A DNA stretch of 64,000 nucleotides from an uncultured Ruminococcus sp. Its GTDB lineage: Bacteria > Bacillota > Clostridia > Oscillospirales > Ruminococcaceae. The notes beneath the pieces are model-generated. The model searched no databases and was not told the origin of the DNA. It saw only the letters and a list, made by a program, of their open reading frames with translations. Shown here piece after piece: positions 34,026-44,599 of the stretch; position 1 is the first letter of the stretch, and every line of letters starts with the position of its first letter. The DNA lies in contig CACWPL010000004.1 of NCBI GenBank assembly GCA_902762785.1, positions 1 through 64,000 of the forward strand, in the 5' to 3' direction. The translations under genes and the position numbers were made by a program.

Positions 34026-34859
34026 TCACGGCAGCTCATTGAGGGCCGCATCCTCCTCGCCATAGGACGAGATGACCACCGATTCGATCAGGATGTCCTC
34101 CTTGGGCGGGGTGTAGCCGCCCACGTTCTCCATCTCGAGGAGGGGCGCGGCGCAGATGGCGTCCACCACCTCCAGGCCGGCATAGGTCTGGCCGAACACG
34201 GTGAGCTGCTGGGAGAAATTCGGCACGCCCCCGCGCTCGATGAAGGCATCGGCCAGCACCTCGCTGCCGGACGCCTCGCGGAACTGGGTCAGGAACTCCT
34301 CATCGGTGAAATCCACGCTGCCCAGCAGCATGAAGCGCGAGCCGGTGGTGTGCGCCTGGCTCTGGAAGAGGCGCTCGAAGAAGCTCGAGGATGCCTCCGT
34401 CTCCAGGGCGCAGAGCGCGCCGCGGAAGGGCCAGAGGTCCTGGTGGGTCTCACGCGGCACATGCTCGAAGGCATCGGTCACGCCCTTGGCGAGCGCGCCG
34501 GTCTTATCACCGGCACCGGCCGCGAAATAGACATCATTCTTGGCCTCGAAGACATAGGTCCCGTCATAGGCACCGGCCTTGGCGAGGCGGATGAACTGCG
34601 CGACGGTCTCCGGCGCCTCGTCCGGGTAGAGCACCACGCGGATCTCGCCCATCGAGGTGGTGACGATCGCAGTGGGCGTGCCCTCCTCGATGGGGTCGGC
34701 CTGGACGAGATGGAGCGTGTCCGGGTCGATGTAGGTGTAGCTCTTCTGCGAGACCATGACGATCAGGTAGAAGAGCAGGAAGCTGATGACGGACATCGCC
34801 ATCAGGAAGATGCCGAGGGTCGAGAGCGTCTTGCGGCGCTTGTTCTGTTCGATCCGCAT
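34026..34859 (-). CDS. Membrane-anchored cyclophilin-like protein, probably catalytically degenerate
   Basis: Protein of 277 residues. An N-terminal transmembrane helix (about 15-36, LGIFLMAMSVISFLLFYLIV) is followed by a divergent cyclophilin-like fold (TSMGEIRVVLYPDEAPETVAQF, GSRFMLLGSVDFTDEEF, LTVFGQTYAGLEVVDAI). The usual FHR...F.QGGD active-site stretch is replaced by YVFEAKNDVYFAAGAGD, so isomerase activity is doubtful. It starts 3 bases after the cysS stop with only a weak ribosome binding site, so it probably depends on translational coupling to cysS. Confidence 0.8.
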   Translation of the reverse strand: MRIEQNKRRKTLSTLGIFLMAMSVISFLLFYLIVMVSQKSYTYIDPDTLHLVQADPIEEGTPTAIVTTSMGEIRVVLYPDEAPETVAQFIRLAKAGAYDGTYVFEAKNDVYFAAGAGDKTGALAKGVTDAFEHVPRETHQDLWPFRGALCALETEASSSFFERLFQSQAHTTGSRFMLLGSVDFTDEEFLTQFREASGSEVLADAFIERGGVPNFSQQLTVFGQTYAGLEVVDAICAAPLLEMENVGGYTPPKEDILIESVVISSYGEEDAALNELP

Positions 34860-34862
34860 GAC

Positions 34863-36254
34863 TTACAGCTTCTTGATCTCGACGCCCTGGCGCGTCTCAC
34901 GGACGGACCAGCCGAGGGCGGTGATGGCGTCGCGCAGACGGTCGGCCTCGGCGAAGTCCTTGGCCTTGCGGGCGGCCTTGCGCTGCTCCACGAGGTCGAG
35001 CACCTCCTGCGGCACTGCGTCCTCCTTGCGCTCATAGAGCAGACCGAGCACGCCCGTCAGCTCCTCGAAGAGGGCGAGACCGGCCTGGAGCTGTGCCTTG
35101 GGGGTGGCAGAGTCGGCGGCCATGATGTTCAGCTCACGCACCAGCTCGAAGACGGCGGAGAGGGCGTCGGCGGTGTTGAGGTCGTCCTCGAGGGCGGCGA
35201 TGAAGGACTCGCGTGCCTTGTCGAAGGCGGCCTGTGCAGCGGGGGCGATGTCTCCGGCAGGCGCGTTCCCGACGGCTGCCTGGACGGTGTCGCGGCACTG
35301 GTAGAGACGGTCGAGCGAGGCCTTGCAGGCGTCGAGGAGGTCCTTGGTGTAGTTCATGGGCGCGCGGTACTGTGCCTGGATCATCAGATAGCGGATGACC
35401 TCATAGCCGTACTGCGCGGCTACGTCGCGGGTGAGGAAGAAGTTGCCGAGGGACTTGGACATTTTCTTGTTGTCCACGTTGATGTGGCCGTTGTGCATCC
35501 AGTAATGCGCGAACGGCACGCCGTTGGCCGCCTCGGACTGTGCGATCTCGTTCTCATGATGGGGGAAGATGAGGTCGTGGCCGCCGCAGTGGAGGTCGAT
35601 GGTCTCACCGAGGGTGTCCTTGGCCATGGCGGAGCACTCGATGTGCCAGCCGGGACGGCCGGGGCCCCACGGGGAAACCCAGTGCTGCTCGTCGGTGCCG
35701 CAGCCCTTCCAGAGCGCGAAATCGAGCGGATCCTCCTTGATGCTGTTGATCTCGACGCGCGCGCCGGCGATCAGGTCGTCGAGGGACTGGCCGGAGAGCT
35801 TGCCGTAGCCGGTGAAGCGGCGCGTGCGGTAGTAGACATCGCCCTCGGCCTGGTAGGCGTAGCCGTTGTCGATGAGCTTCTGGATGAAGGCGATGATCTG
35901 GGGCATGTAGGTGGAGACGCGCGGCTGCACGGTCGGGGGCAGGACGTTCAGCCCCTGCGCATCGGTCTCGTATTCATGGATGTACTTCTCGGCGGTCGCC
36001 TCGGGGGTGAGGCCCTCCTGGGCGGCCTGGCGGATGATCTTGTCGTTGACGTCGGTGTAGTTCTGGACATAGGTGACGTCATAGCCGCGCCACATCAGGT
36101 AGCGGCGGAACACGTCGAACACACAGATCGGTCTTGCGTTGCCGATGTGGATGAAATTATACACGGTAGGGCCGCAGACATACATGCGCAGCTTGTTGGG
36201 CTCCATGGTCTGGAGCGGCTCGATCTTACCGCTGAGGGTGTTGAAGATATTCAT
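34863..36254 (-). CDS. cysS: Cysteinyl-tRNA synthetase
   Basis: Protein of 463 residues. Class I signatures are present: YVCGPTVYNFIHIGNARP (zinc Cys and HIGH-type), HIECSAMAKDTLG and HCGGHDLIFPHHENEIAQSE (zinc ligands) and KKMSKSLGNF (KMSKS). The ATG at 36254 follows AAGGAGG. Expression should be controlled by the T-box leader just upstream that reads tRNA-Cys charging. Confidence 0.97.
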   Translation of the reverse strand: MNIFNTLSGKIEPLQTMEPNKLRMYVCGPTVYNFIHIGNARPICVFDVFRRYLMWRGYDVTYVQNYTDVNDKIIRQAAQEGLTPEATAEKYIHEYETDAQGLNVLPPTVQPRVSTYMPQIIAFIQKLIDNGYAYQAEGDVYYRTRRFTGYGKLSGQSLDDLIAGARVEINSIKEDPLDFALWKGCGTDEQHWVSPWGPGRPGWHIECSAMAKDTLGETIDLHCGGHDLIFPHHENEIAQSEAANGVPFAHYWMHNGHINVDNKKMSKSLGNFFLTRDVAAQYGYEVIRYLMIQAQYRAPMNYTKDLLDACKASLDRLYQCRDTVQAAVGNAPAGDIAPAAQAAFDKARESFIAALEDDLNTADALSAVFELVRELNIMAADSATPKAQLQAGLALFEELTGVLGLLYERKEDAVPQEVLDLVEQRKAARKAKDFAEADRLRDAITALGWSVRETRQGVEIKKL

Positions 36255-36578
36255 GACAGGTCTACCTCCTTGGATGAGACGGTCGGACGGATGTGCCGCA
36301 GAAATGAAAAAGATCCCCCCTGCCAACGCAAGGGAGACGCATCACGGCGCTGTTCCACTCCGATCCTTACGATAGGATGCCCGTTACGCTGGGCGGCGCC
36401 GACGGATACTTGCACGACACCCCGGAACGATCCGGATGCCGGGTTCCCCGCCAGAGCTGACAGCCGCACTTCACACAGGCCGCTCATGCCGTCACACCGA
36501 CCCGGCACTCTCTGGAAAGCCCTCTCCCATGCTACTCTGACTGCTACGCTTTTGCTGTGCGGCGCGCTCGCACCGCAT
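36255..36578 (-). promoter_or_regulatory. T-box riboswitch for cysS (tRNA-Cys)
   Basis: The leader of about 320 bases has Stem I elements (AGAGTAGC, CCAGAGAG, GGTGTGA). A GAAG-TGC segment holds a candidate UGC (Cys) specifier at 36468-36466. The T-box core TGGAAC is at 36357-36352; its TGGA fits a tRNA acceptor end UCCA, as in tRNA-Cys. The terminator stem (36337-36329 with 36322-36314) has 9 pairs and is followed by TCTTTTT. Uncharged tRNA-Cys should promote readthrough into cysS. Confidence 0.88.
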
Positions 36579-36584
36579 ACCTAT

Positions 36585-36613
36585 ATTATACACATTTTGG
36601 CGCCGATCGTCAA
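36585..36613 (-). promoter_or_regulatory. Sigma-A promoter of cysS
   Basis: On the minus strand: TTGACG (36613-36608), 17-bp spacer, TATAAT (36590-36585). Confidence 0.82.
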
Positions 36614-36630
36614 GACCCCCTCACCGCTGC

Positions 36631-36664
36631 AAAAAAGCGCGCCCGCAGCATCGACGCTGCGGGC
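36631..36664 (-). terminator. Terminator of the PH-domain gene
   Basis: Stem GCCCGCAGC (36664-36656 on minus) with its complement (36649-36641), then GCGC and a run of six T (36636-36631). Confidence 0.85.
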
Positions 36665-36678
36665 ACGGGGGGATGCGG

Positions 36679-37065
36679 TCAGTCCAGCACATAGGCCGAG
36701 ATCATGCGGCCGATGGCGCCGATGTCGACGCTGCCGCGGAACTCGAACCGCGCCGTATAGCCGTTGCTGAACATGATGAGCAGCTCCGAGTCCGGCACGA
36801 GCTCCAGAAAGCCCTGGGTCTGGATGGAGAAGAACTGCACCTTGGAATACGGCATCGAGGAGAAGGACTTGCGCTTGCCGGTCACGCCCTGGACGTCGAT
36901 GGAGATGATGCGCTTGTTCGTGAAGACGAGCTGGTCGCGGATGGTCTGGAACGCGGCGACCGGCGCCTCGCCCTGTACCATGAGGCCGCTGACCTCCCCG
37001 CGGACGCCGGCAAGCTCGATGGGTCTGAGGTTGAAAACGGAATCCTTGTTGAACGTGATCGGCAT
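36679..37065 (-). CDS. Bacterial PH-domain protein
   Basis: Protein of 128 residues without signal or membrane segment. It resembles the bacterial pleckstrin-homology-like group: DQLVFTNKRIISIDVQG, PYSKVQFFSIQTQG and LELVPDSELLIMFSNG. Partners and ligands are unknown. The ATG at 37065 follows AAGGAGGG. It is a single-gene unit with its own promoter and terminator. Confidence 0.85.
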   Translation of the reverse strand: MPITFNKDSVFNLRPIELAGVRGEVSGLMVQGEAPVAAFQTIRDQLVFTNKRIISIDVQGVTGKRKSFSSMPYSKVQFFSIQTQGFLELVPDSELLIMFSNGYTARFEFRGSVDIGAIGRMISAYVLD

Positions 37066-37135
37066 GATGAGCCCTCCTTCGTGTTTGGATATGTTTGAGA
37101 TGTTCGGGTCGGCAAAAGCTGCCGCCGTTGTCACT

Positions 37136-37164
37136 ATTATACCATATCCCGCGCCTATTTGCAA
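37136..37164 (-). promoter_or_regulatory. Sigma-A promoter of the PH-domain gene
   Basis: On the minus strand: TTGCAA (37164-37159), 17-bp spacer, TATAAT (37141-37136). Confidence 0.8.
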
Positions 37165-37215
37165 TAGGAAAGACGCAGATCTTCGCCGGATGCCGATATA
37201 TTTTGCACGAAATAC

Positions 37216-37244
37216 TTGCTTTTGCTATCCAAACGTGGTATAAT
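37216..37244 (+). promoter_or_regulatory. Sigma-A promoter of glmS
   Basis: TTGCTT (37216-37221), 17-bp spacer, TATAAT (37239-37244). The leader is only about 60 bases. Confidence 0.82.
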
Positions 37245-37307
37245 GATTATATCTGTACGTCCCGGCACATGGCCGGAGACGTCTTGTTGAGAAAGGAGCG
37301 CATACAT

Positions 37308-39137
<1,830 letters not shown>

Positions 39138-39165
39138 GACAGGGCGGAACGATACGATCCTACGC

Positions 39166-39198
39166 CATGCCATCCTCCGAGTCGCGGGGGATGGCATG
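39166..39198 (+). terminator. Hairpin between glmS and the LRR operon
   Basis: A 13-bp stem (39166-39178 with 39186-39198) around a 7-base loop. No T run follows, so it may be a partial terminator or an mRNA-stabilising stem. No other promoter was seen before the LRR genes. Confidence 0.5.
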
Positions 39199-39229
39199 TG
39201 CAGAAATGATAATAAAGAAGGTCATCATC

Positions 39230-40669
39230 ATGAAGAAAACGATTCTGGCGCTGCTCCTTGCCGCGGCGATGCTCACGCCGCTGCCGGCCTACGCAGAGGA
39301 CGCGGCAGCCGCGCCCGAGGCCGAGGCCCCTGCCGCCGCAGAGGAGACGCCCGCCGATCCCGTCGCGGCGATGTATAACTACGGCCTCGACAACGAGGGC
39401 AATGCCGAGCTCTACGACTTCCTGCCCAAGCAGAGCTTCGTCGGGGAGCTGGTCATCCCCAGCGAGATCGACGGTCACCCTGTCGACTATGTCGGCAACG
39501 GGTGCTATATGGAGGCCTACGGCATCACGTCCGTGGTCATCCCCGCGACCCTGGCGGACATGGGCGAGAGCGTCTTTTTCGGATGCTCGTCCATCGAGCG
39601 ATTCGAGGTCGAGGCGGGCAACCCCTATTTCTCGGCCACGGCCGACGGCGTGCTCCTGGCCGATGACGGGGCGCTCCTCGTGGCGTACCCGGCGGCGAGC
39701 CCCGCGGAGATGTACACCGTCCCTGCCAGTGTGCAGGAGATCGGCGGCGGCGCGTTCGGCTTTTTGCAGAACCTGAAGTCCGTGGAGGTCCCGGACGGGA
39801 CGGCCTACATCGACACCTGGGCCTTCGCCCATGCGCCGAGCCTCGAGACGATCACGATCGCCGGCTCCGTCACCACGATCGACAGCTATGCCTTCGCCTA
39901 TGATGATTCGCTGCGCTCGGTGACACTGAACAGCGGCCTTACGGAGATCATGCATGCCGCCTTCGCCTATGACGGCGCGCTCACGCAGATCACCCTCCCG
40001 CCCACGCTGACCAAGATCGGGCAGTACGCCTTCTGCGGCACGGGCCTGACCTGCGTCACCATCCCGCGCTCGCTCTCGGACATCTCCTACTGCGCTTTCG
40101 GCTATGATGCGGACATGCACGAGATCCCGAACTTCACCATCTACGGCGAGCCCTACACGGCCGCGCAGACCTATGCGGCCGACACCGACCCTGAGAACGG
40201 TTACGAGAACCACTTTGAATTCGTCGCGGTGGAGGATGCGGACATCCCCTATGAGCTCGGCGGCGGCAAGCTGCTGAGCGAGGCCGAGGACGAGTCCGCG
40301 GCGGCAGCCGACAGCGCCGACGCGCTCGCCGCCGATGCAGGCTCCGACGATGCGGTCCTCGATCACGTGGACAGTGCGGCCGACCCTGCGGGCGAGGCGT
40401 CGCAGGGGTCGCTCTGGCAGCGCATCGGTGCGGCGCTGAAGGGGAACCCGCGTCTCCAGGTCATCATTGGGATCGCGTGCGGCGTGCTGTTCGTGCTCGC
40501 GGCCGTGCTGCTGTTCGCGTTCCTGAGAAAGCCCAAGTCCGCGAAGAAGGACGCACCCGCTGAGACGCCTGCCAAGGACGACGCCAAGGACGACGCCAAG
40601 ACGCCGGACGCGCCTGCCGACGATGCACAGGCCAAGGATGCCGATGCCATGGAGGAGAAAGATGGGTAA
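39230..40669 (+). CDS. Membrane-anchored BspA-type LRR protein 1
   Basis: Protein of 479 residues. It has a signal peptide (ends near AYA|ED) and an Ala/Glu-rich segment. About seven BspA-type repeats of 22-23 residues follow, with a pattern like IDTWAFAHAPSLETITIAGS. An acidic stalk leads to a transmembrane helix at about 422-446 (VIIGIACGVLFVLAAVLLFAF) and a charged Lys/Asp/Ala cytoplasmic tail. An ectodomain plus single helix makes it a surface-binding or receptor-like protein; ligand unknown. It is the first of four related overlapping genes. AAGAAGG is 8 bases before the ATG. Confidence 0.85.
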   Translation: MKKTILALLLAAAMLTPLPAYAEDAAAAPEAEAPAAAEETPADPVAAMYNYGLDNEGNAELYDFLPKQSFVGELVIPSEIDGHPVDYVGNGCYMEAYGITSVVIPATLADMGESVFFGCSSIERFEVEAGNPYFSATADGVLLADDGALLVAYPAASPAEMYTVPASVQEIGGGAFGFLQNLKSVEVPDGTAYIDTWAFAHAPSLETITIAGSVTTIDSYAFAYDDSLRSVTLNSGLTEIMHAAFAYDGALTQITLPPTLTKIGQYAFCGTGLTCVTIPRSLSDISYCAFGYDADMHEIPNFTIYGEPYTAAQTYAADTDPENGYENHFEFVAVEDADIPYELGGGKLLSEAEDESAAAADSADALAADAGSDDAVLDHVDSAADPAGEASQGSLWQRIGAALKGNPRLQVIIGIACGVLFVLAAVLLFAFLRKPKSAKKDAPAETPAKDDAKDDAKTPDAPADDAQAKDADAMEEKDG

Positions 40670-41861
40670 GGCGCTGCGCACGCTGCTCGCGGCGGGCGTG
40701 GTCGGGGCGGCGATGCTCTGTCTGCGGCCGCTCCCGGCGGCAGCGGAGCTGTTCTATTCGGACGACGGGCTCTGGATGGTCAATGTCTACGAGGAGAACG
40801 ACGACGTCTCCATCACCTGCACGGACAAGACCATCGAGGAGGTCGACATCCCATCCGAGGTGAACGGCTACACGATCAACATGGTCGAGGTCGATGCCTT
40901 CAACAGCAATGAGGTCCTCCGCCGCGTCACGATCCCGGAGACCGTCCGCGTGATCGACGACTATGCTTTCTACGGATGCAGCAGCCTCGAGGAGGTCAAC
41001 ATCCCCAAAAGCCTCAAAAAGCTCGGATTCCAGTCCTTCTACGGATGTGCCAAGCTCACGGAGATGACCATCCCCGCCACGGTGGAGGAGGTCGAGCTCT
41101 TCGCCTTCGAGGGCTGCAACGCGCTCGCGGCGGTCGAGGTCGACCCGGCCAACAAGAACTACAAGGACGTGGACGGCATCCTCTTCAACAAGGACGGCTC
41201 CACGCTGTTCCTCTACCCCTCCGCCAAGGAGGGCACGCATTACGACGTCCCGGCGACCGTCGAGCGCGTGGAGGATTTCGCCTTCATCGGCAACCCGTAT
41301 CTCGAGACGGTCGACCTCGGGCAGATCAAGGAGCTCGGCGAGGATGCGTTCTACTACTGCACCGCCCTCCAGAGTCTGGAGGTCCCGGCGACCGTGTCCC
41401 AGATCAACGGCTCGCTCGTCGGCGGATGCCGGTCGCTCACGTCGATCTCGCTCCCGGAGGGCATCCCGGCGATCACCAGCGGCTGCTTCTATGGCTGTCT
41501 GGCACTGACGGACGTGACCATCCCGGAGTCCGTCTACTCGATCGACAGCTATGCCTTTTTCAACTGCCCGCTGCTCAAGACGATCCGTGTCTCCCCGAAC
41601 GTGACCTCGATCGGGGACTATGCCCTGGGCTTCTATTACAAGGGCGAGGGCGACCCGGTGCGGCTCCCCGGCTTCAAGGTCGATACTGAGCGTGACACCG
41701 AGGCCTTCCGCTACTGCGCCAAGAACGGTATCGCCTGCACGGCCGGCATCACGCAGAACGGCGTGTTCATCGGCGTGCTGATCGGCGTGTTCGCGGCCGT
41801 GCTCATCGTGGGCATCGCGGCGGCGATCATATCCCATAAGCATAAAAAGGAGGAACTATGA
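40662..41861 (+). CDS. Membrane-anchored BspA-type LRR protein 2
   Basis: Protein of 399 residues. It has a signal peptide (ends near AAA|EL) and BspA-type repeats including DDYAFYGCSSLEEVNIPKS and GCFYGCLALTDVTIPESV. A transmembrane helix near the end (IGVLIGVFAAVLIVGIAAAII) precedes a short basic tail (SHKHKKEEL). The start lies 8 bases inside the preceding gene with GGAGGAG upstream, and the end overlaps the next start by 4 bases. Confidence 0.87.
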   Translation: MGKALRTLLAAGVVGAAMLCLRPLPAAAELFYSDDGLWMVNVYEENDDVSITCTDKTIEEVDIPSEVNGYTINMVEVDAFNSNEVLRRVTIPETVRVIDDYAFYGCSSLEEVNIPKSLKKLGFQSFYGCAKLTEMTIPATVEEVELFAFEGCNALAAVEVDPANKNYKDVDGILFNKDGSTLFLYPSAKEGTHYDVPATVERVEDFAFIGNPYLETVDLGQIKELGEDAFYYCTALQSLEVPATVSQINGSLVGGCRSLTSISLPEGIPAITSGCFYGCLALTDVTIPESVYSIDSYAFFNCPLLKTIRVSPNVTSIGDYALGFYYKGEGDPVRLPGFKVDTERDTEAFRYCAKNGIACTAGITQNGVFIGVLIGVFAAVLIVGIAAAIISHKHKKEEL

Positions 41862-43042
41862 GACACCTGATGGCCGCGCTCCCCGCAGTCGGACTGCTGG
41901 CCGCGCTCCTTTTGACACCGCTCCCGGCATCCGCCGCGTCCCCGTGGGAATGTACTGACCGTGACGACGGCACCGTCGAGGTCATCTGCACCGACCAGAG
42001 CCTGACGCACATCGAGGTGCCCGAGGAGATCGACGGCAAGGCCGTCACCGCGCTCGGCGAGGAGTGCTTTTACGGATGCACGGCACTGACGGAGGTCGTC
42101 CTCCCGGAGGGCCTCGAGAAGATCTCCAGCTATGCGTTCCAGGGATGCACGAGCCTGCCCGAGATCACGATCCCGGCCTCTGTGGGCGTCATCGAGGATT
42201 TCAGCTTCGAGGGATGCCTCTCCCTGACCGCCATCGAGGTGGACGGGGACAACGAGAGCTATTGCAGTGAGGACGGCGTGCTCTATACGCGCAACAAGAC
42301 CAATCTGCTGCGCTATCCGGCTGCCAAGGCGGATCACGAGTTCGACGTGCCGCCGGAGGTGGGCGTCATCGCGCCGTGGTGCTTCACGGACTGCCGTTTT
42401 CTCCGGCACCTGACCATGGAGAACGTCAAGGCCATGGGCGCGGACGTGTTCATGGGATGCACGGCGCTCCAGACCGTGACGCTCTCGGAGAAGATCCCGG
42501 TGCTGATCGGTGCGACCTTCGCCAAGTGTGAGGCGCTGCGGATCGTCGAGATCCCGGACAGCGTGACCGAGATCGGCGACCGCTGCTTCTTCGGCTGCGC
42601 CTCCCTCAAGGACATCGGCACGCCCCAGAAGCTCGAGAAGATCGGGGAGATGGCCTTTTACGGCTGCGTCTCCCTCAAGGACATCTCCCTCCCCGGCACG
42701 CTCAAGGAGATCGGTGCGGACGGCATCGGCTATACCGTGGACACGGACGGCAGCACCGTCAAGGTCGAGGGGGTAAAGCTGCACGTCCCCTTCGGCAGCT
42801 ATGCCTATCGCTACGCACGCGAGAACGGGTTCAGCTATCATGCCGTCGTGCCGCAGAACGTGGTGATGATCGTGCTGGTGAGCTTTTTGCTCGTGGTGCT
42901 GGCGGCCGTCGGCATCGTCGTGGAGCTGCGCCGCCGCAAGGCTGCCCGGATCGCCGAGGAGGCGCGCATCGCTGAGGAGAAGAAGCAGGCCATGCTCGCC
43001 GCGCGGCGCGAGGCGAAGAAGGCACGCAAGAACAAGACATAA
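41858..43042 (+). CDS. Membrane-anchored BspA-type LRR protein 3
   Basis: Protein of 394 residues. It has a signal peptide (ends near ASA|AS) and about nine LRR_5 repeats (ECFYGCTALTEVVLPEGLEK, FFGCASLKDIGTPQKLEK). A transmembrane helix (VVMIVLVSFLLVVLAAVGIVV) is followed by a long basic/Ala/Glu-rich, probably helical cytoplasmic tail (RIAEEARIAEEKKQAMLAAR). It is coupled to the previous gene by ATGA. Confidence 0.87.
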   Translation: MRHLMAALPAVGLLAALLLTPLPASAASPWECTDRDDGTVEVICTDQSLTHIEVPEEIDGKAVTALGEECFYGCTALTEVVLPEGLEKISSYAFQGCTSLPEITIPASVGVIEDFSFEGCLSLTAIEVDGDNESYCSEDGVLYTRNKTNLLRYPAAKADHEFDVPPEVGVIAPWCFTDCRFLRHLTMENVKAMGADVFMGCTALQTVTLSEKIPVLIGATFAKCEALRIVEIPDSVTEIGDRCFFGCASLKDIGTPQKLEKIGEMAFYGCVSLKDISLPGTLKEIGADGIGYTVDTDGSTVKVEGVKLHVPFGSYAYRYARENGFSYHAVVPQNVVMIVLVSFLLVVLAAVGIVVELRRRKAARIAEEARIAEEKKQAMLAARREAKKARKNKT

Positions 43043-43058
43043 CAGAGGAGGCGCTCAC

Positions 43059-44546
43059 ATGGAGCTAAGAAAGATCGCGGCTGCGCTGCTCACCGGCGCC
43101 CTGCTCGTGCAGGGGGCGGTGCTGCTGCCGGCAGCGGCAGAGGAGGCACAGCCGGCCACAGAGTCCGATACCTATGCGGACGGCATGTTCACCTTCCAGT
43201 ATGTAGACGGCGGTGTGGCGCTGTACAGTGTGGACAGCTCGGCACTGGCCGTCAAGCTGCCGGACGAGACGGACGGCCAAAGGATCGTGGCCATCGCGGA
43301 TGGCGCGTTCTACGGATGCGCGTCGCTCGAGAACGTCACGCTGGGCAAATACGTCCGCTCGATCGGGCAGAGCGCCTTCGCCGGGTGTGATGCGCTCAAG
43401 TCCGTCACCATCCCGGACAGCGTGACCGAGATCGGGGCGAATGCTTTCAGCGGATGCTTCGAGATGACCAAGCTCACGCTCCCGGAGGGACTCACCGTCA
43501 TCCCGGAGGGGATGTGCTACTACTGCACCATGCTCTCCGAGGTGGACATCCCCGCGGGCGTCACGGAGATCGGCACGGAGGCCTTCTACGGCTGCACCCA
43601 GCTCGCCGACCCCACGCTCCCGGAGGGCTTGAAGAGCATCGGCAGCTATGCGTTCGCGTTCTGCACGAACATCAGCGAGGCGCAGCTCCCCTCGTCGGTC
43701 GAGAGCATCGGCTCGGCGGTGTACTGCGGATGTGACGGCATCACGTCCTTCACCGTCCCTGCCGACATGACCGACATGGGCACGATGAGCTTCATGGGAT
43801 GCACCGCACTGGCCGCCTACGACGTCGAGCCGGGCAACACGGTCTATTCCGCGGCGGACGGCGTCCTCTACAAGGACGAGGGCAAGACGCTGCTGGCCTA
43901 TCCCGCCGGCCGCCCGGACGAGCAGTTCACCATCCCGGAGGGGGTGGAGCTGATCTACGATGCGGCGTTCTTCTATGCCTCGAACCTCAAGGAGATCGTC
44001 TTCCCGTCCACGCTGAAGAACATCGGTGCCGGTGCCTTTGAATACTGCACCTCGCTGAAAAAGCTCGAGCTCCCCGAGGGCCTCGAGAGCATCTACGAGA
44101 ACGGCTTCGCGGACTGCACGTCCCTCACGAGCGTCCGTCTGCCGGATAGCCTGCAGGGCGTCGGGAACTACGCGTTCTACGCCTGCACGTCCCTCAAGTC
44201 GATCACCGTCCCGAAGAACTGCAAGACCATCGGTGACTATGCCTTCGGCTACACCGACGGCGACCAGGTCGATGACCAGGGCACGCCCGTGCCGGTCAAG
44301 ATCGAGGGCTTCATCCAGAAGGGCGGCACGTCCATCGACTATGGCAAGCTCCTGCTCGTGGTGGTCGGCGTGGCGGCTGCGGTGGTCATCATCGTGCTGC
44401 TGGTGCGCGTCATCAAAAAGAACCAGATGACCGACGAGGAGCGCGACGCCATCAAGGAGATCGAGGAGGACGATTACGAGGAGATCACGGACGAGCAGTC
44501 CGATGACGATGCCCCCGCGGAGACCTCTGACGACAGCGAGGCGTGA
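43059..44546 (+). CDS. Membrane-anchored BspA-type LRR protein 4
   Basis: Protein of 495 residues, the longest of the four. It has a signal peptide (ends near AAA|EE). At least twelve regular LRR_5 repeats follow (AFYGCASLENVTLGKYVRSI, AFSGCFEMTKLTLPEGLTVI). A transmembrane helix (LLLVVVGVAAAVVIIVLLVRV) precedes a highly acidic cytoplasmic tail (EEDDYEEITDEQSDDD-type). It differs from proteins 2 and 3, whose tails are basic. GAGGAGG precedes the ATG. Confidence 0.87.
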   Translation: MELRKIAAALLTGALLVQGAVLLPAAAEEAQPATESDTYADGMFTFQYVDGGVALYSVDSSALAVKLPDETDGQRIVAIADGAFYGCASLENVTLGKYVRSIGQSAFAGCDALKSVTIPDSVTEIGANAFSGCFEMTKLTLPEGLTVIPEGMCYYCTMLSEVDIPAGVTEIGTEAFYGCTQLADPTLPEGLKSIGSYAFAFCTNISEAQLPSSVESIGSAVYCGCDGITSFTVPADMTDMGTMSFMGCTALAAYDVEPGNTVYSAADGVLYKDEGKTLLAYPAGRPDEQFTIPEGVELIYDAAFFYASNLKEIVFPSTLKNIGAGAFEYCTSLKKLELPEGLESIYENGFADCTSLTSVRLPDSLQGVGNYAFYACTSLKSITVPKNCKTIGDYAFGYTDGDQVDDQGTPVPVKIEGFIQKGGTSIDYGKLLLVVVGVAAAVVIIVLLVRVIKKNQMTDEERDAIKEIEEDDYEEITDEQSDDDAPAETSDDSEA

Positions 44547-44563
44547 GCCTGCAAAACGGATAG

Positions 44564-44597
44564 CAAGAGCCCCTGGCCATGCGGTCAGGGGCGCTTG
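44564..44597. terminator. Hairpin between LRR operon and sigE
   Basis: Stem 44564-44575 with 44586-44597 with one mismatch, between convergent genes. The T runs are weak. Confidence 0.6.
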
Positions 44598-44599
44598 TC

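Noticed and set aside
37245..37307. glmS ribozyme upstream of glmS
   Set aside because: The leader between promoter and start codon is only about 60 bases and shows none of the ribozyme core.
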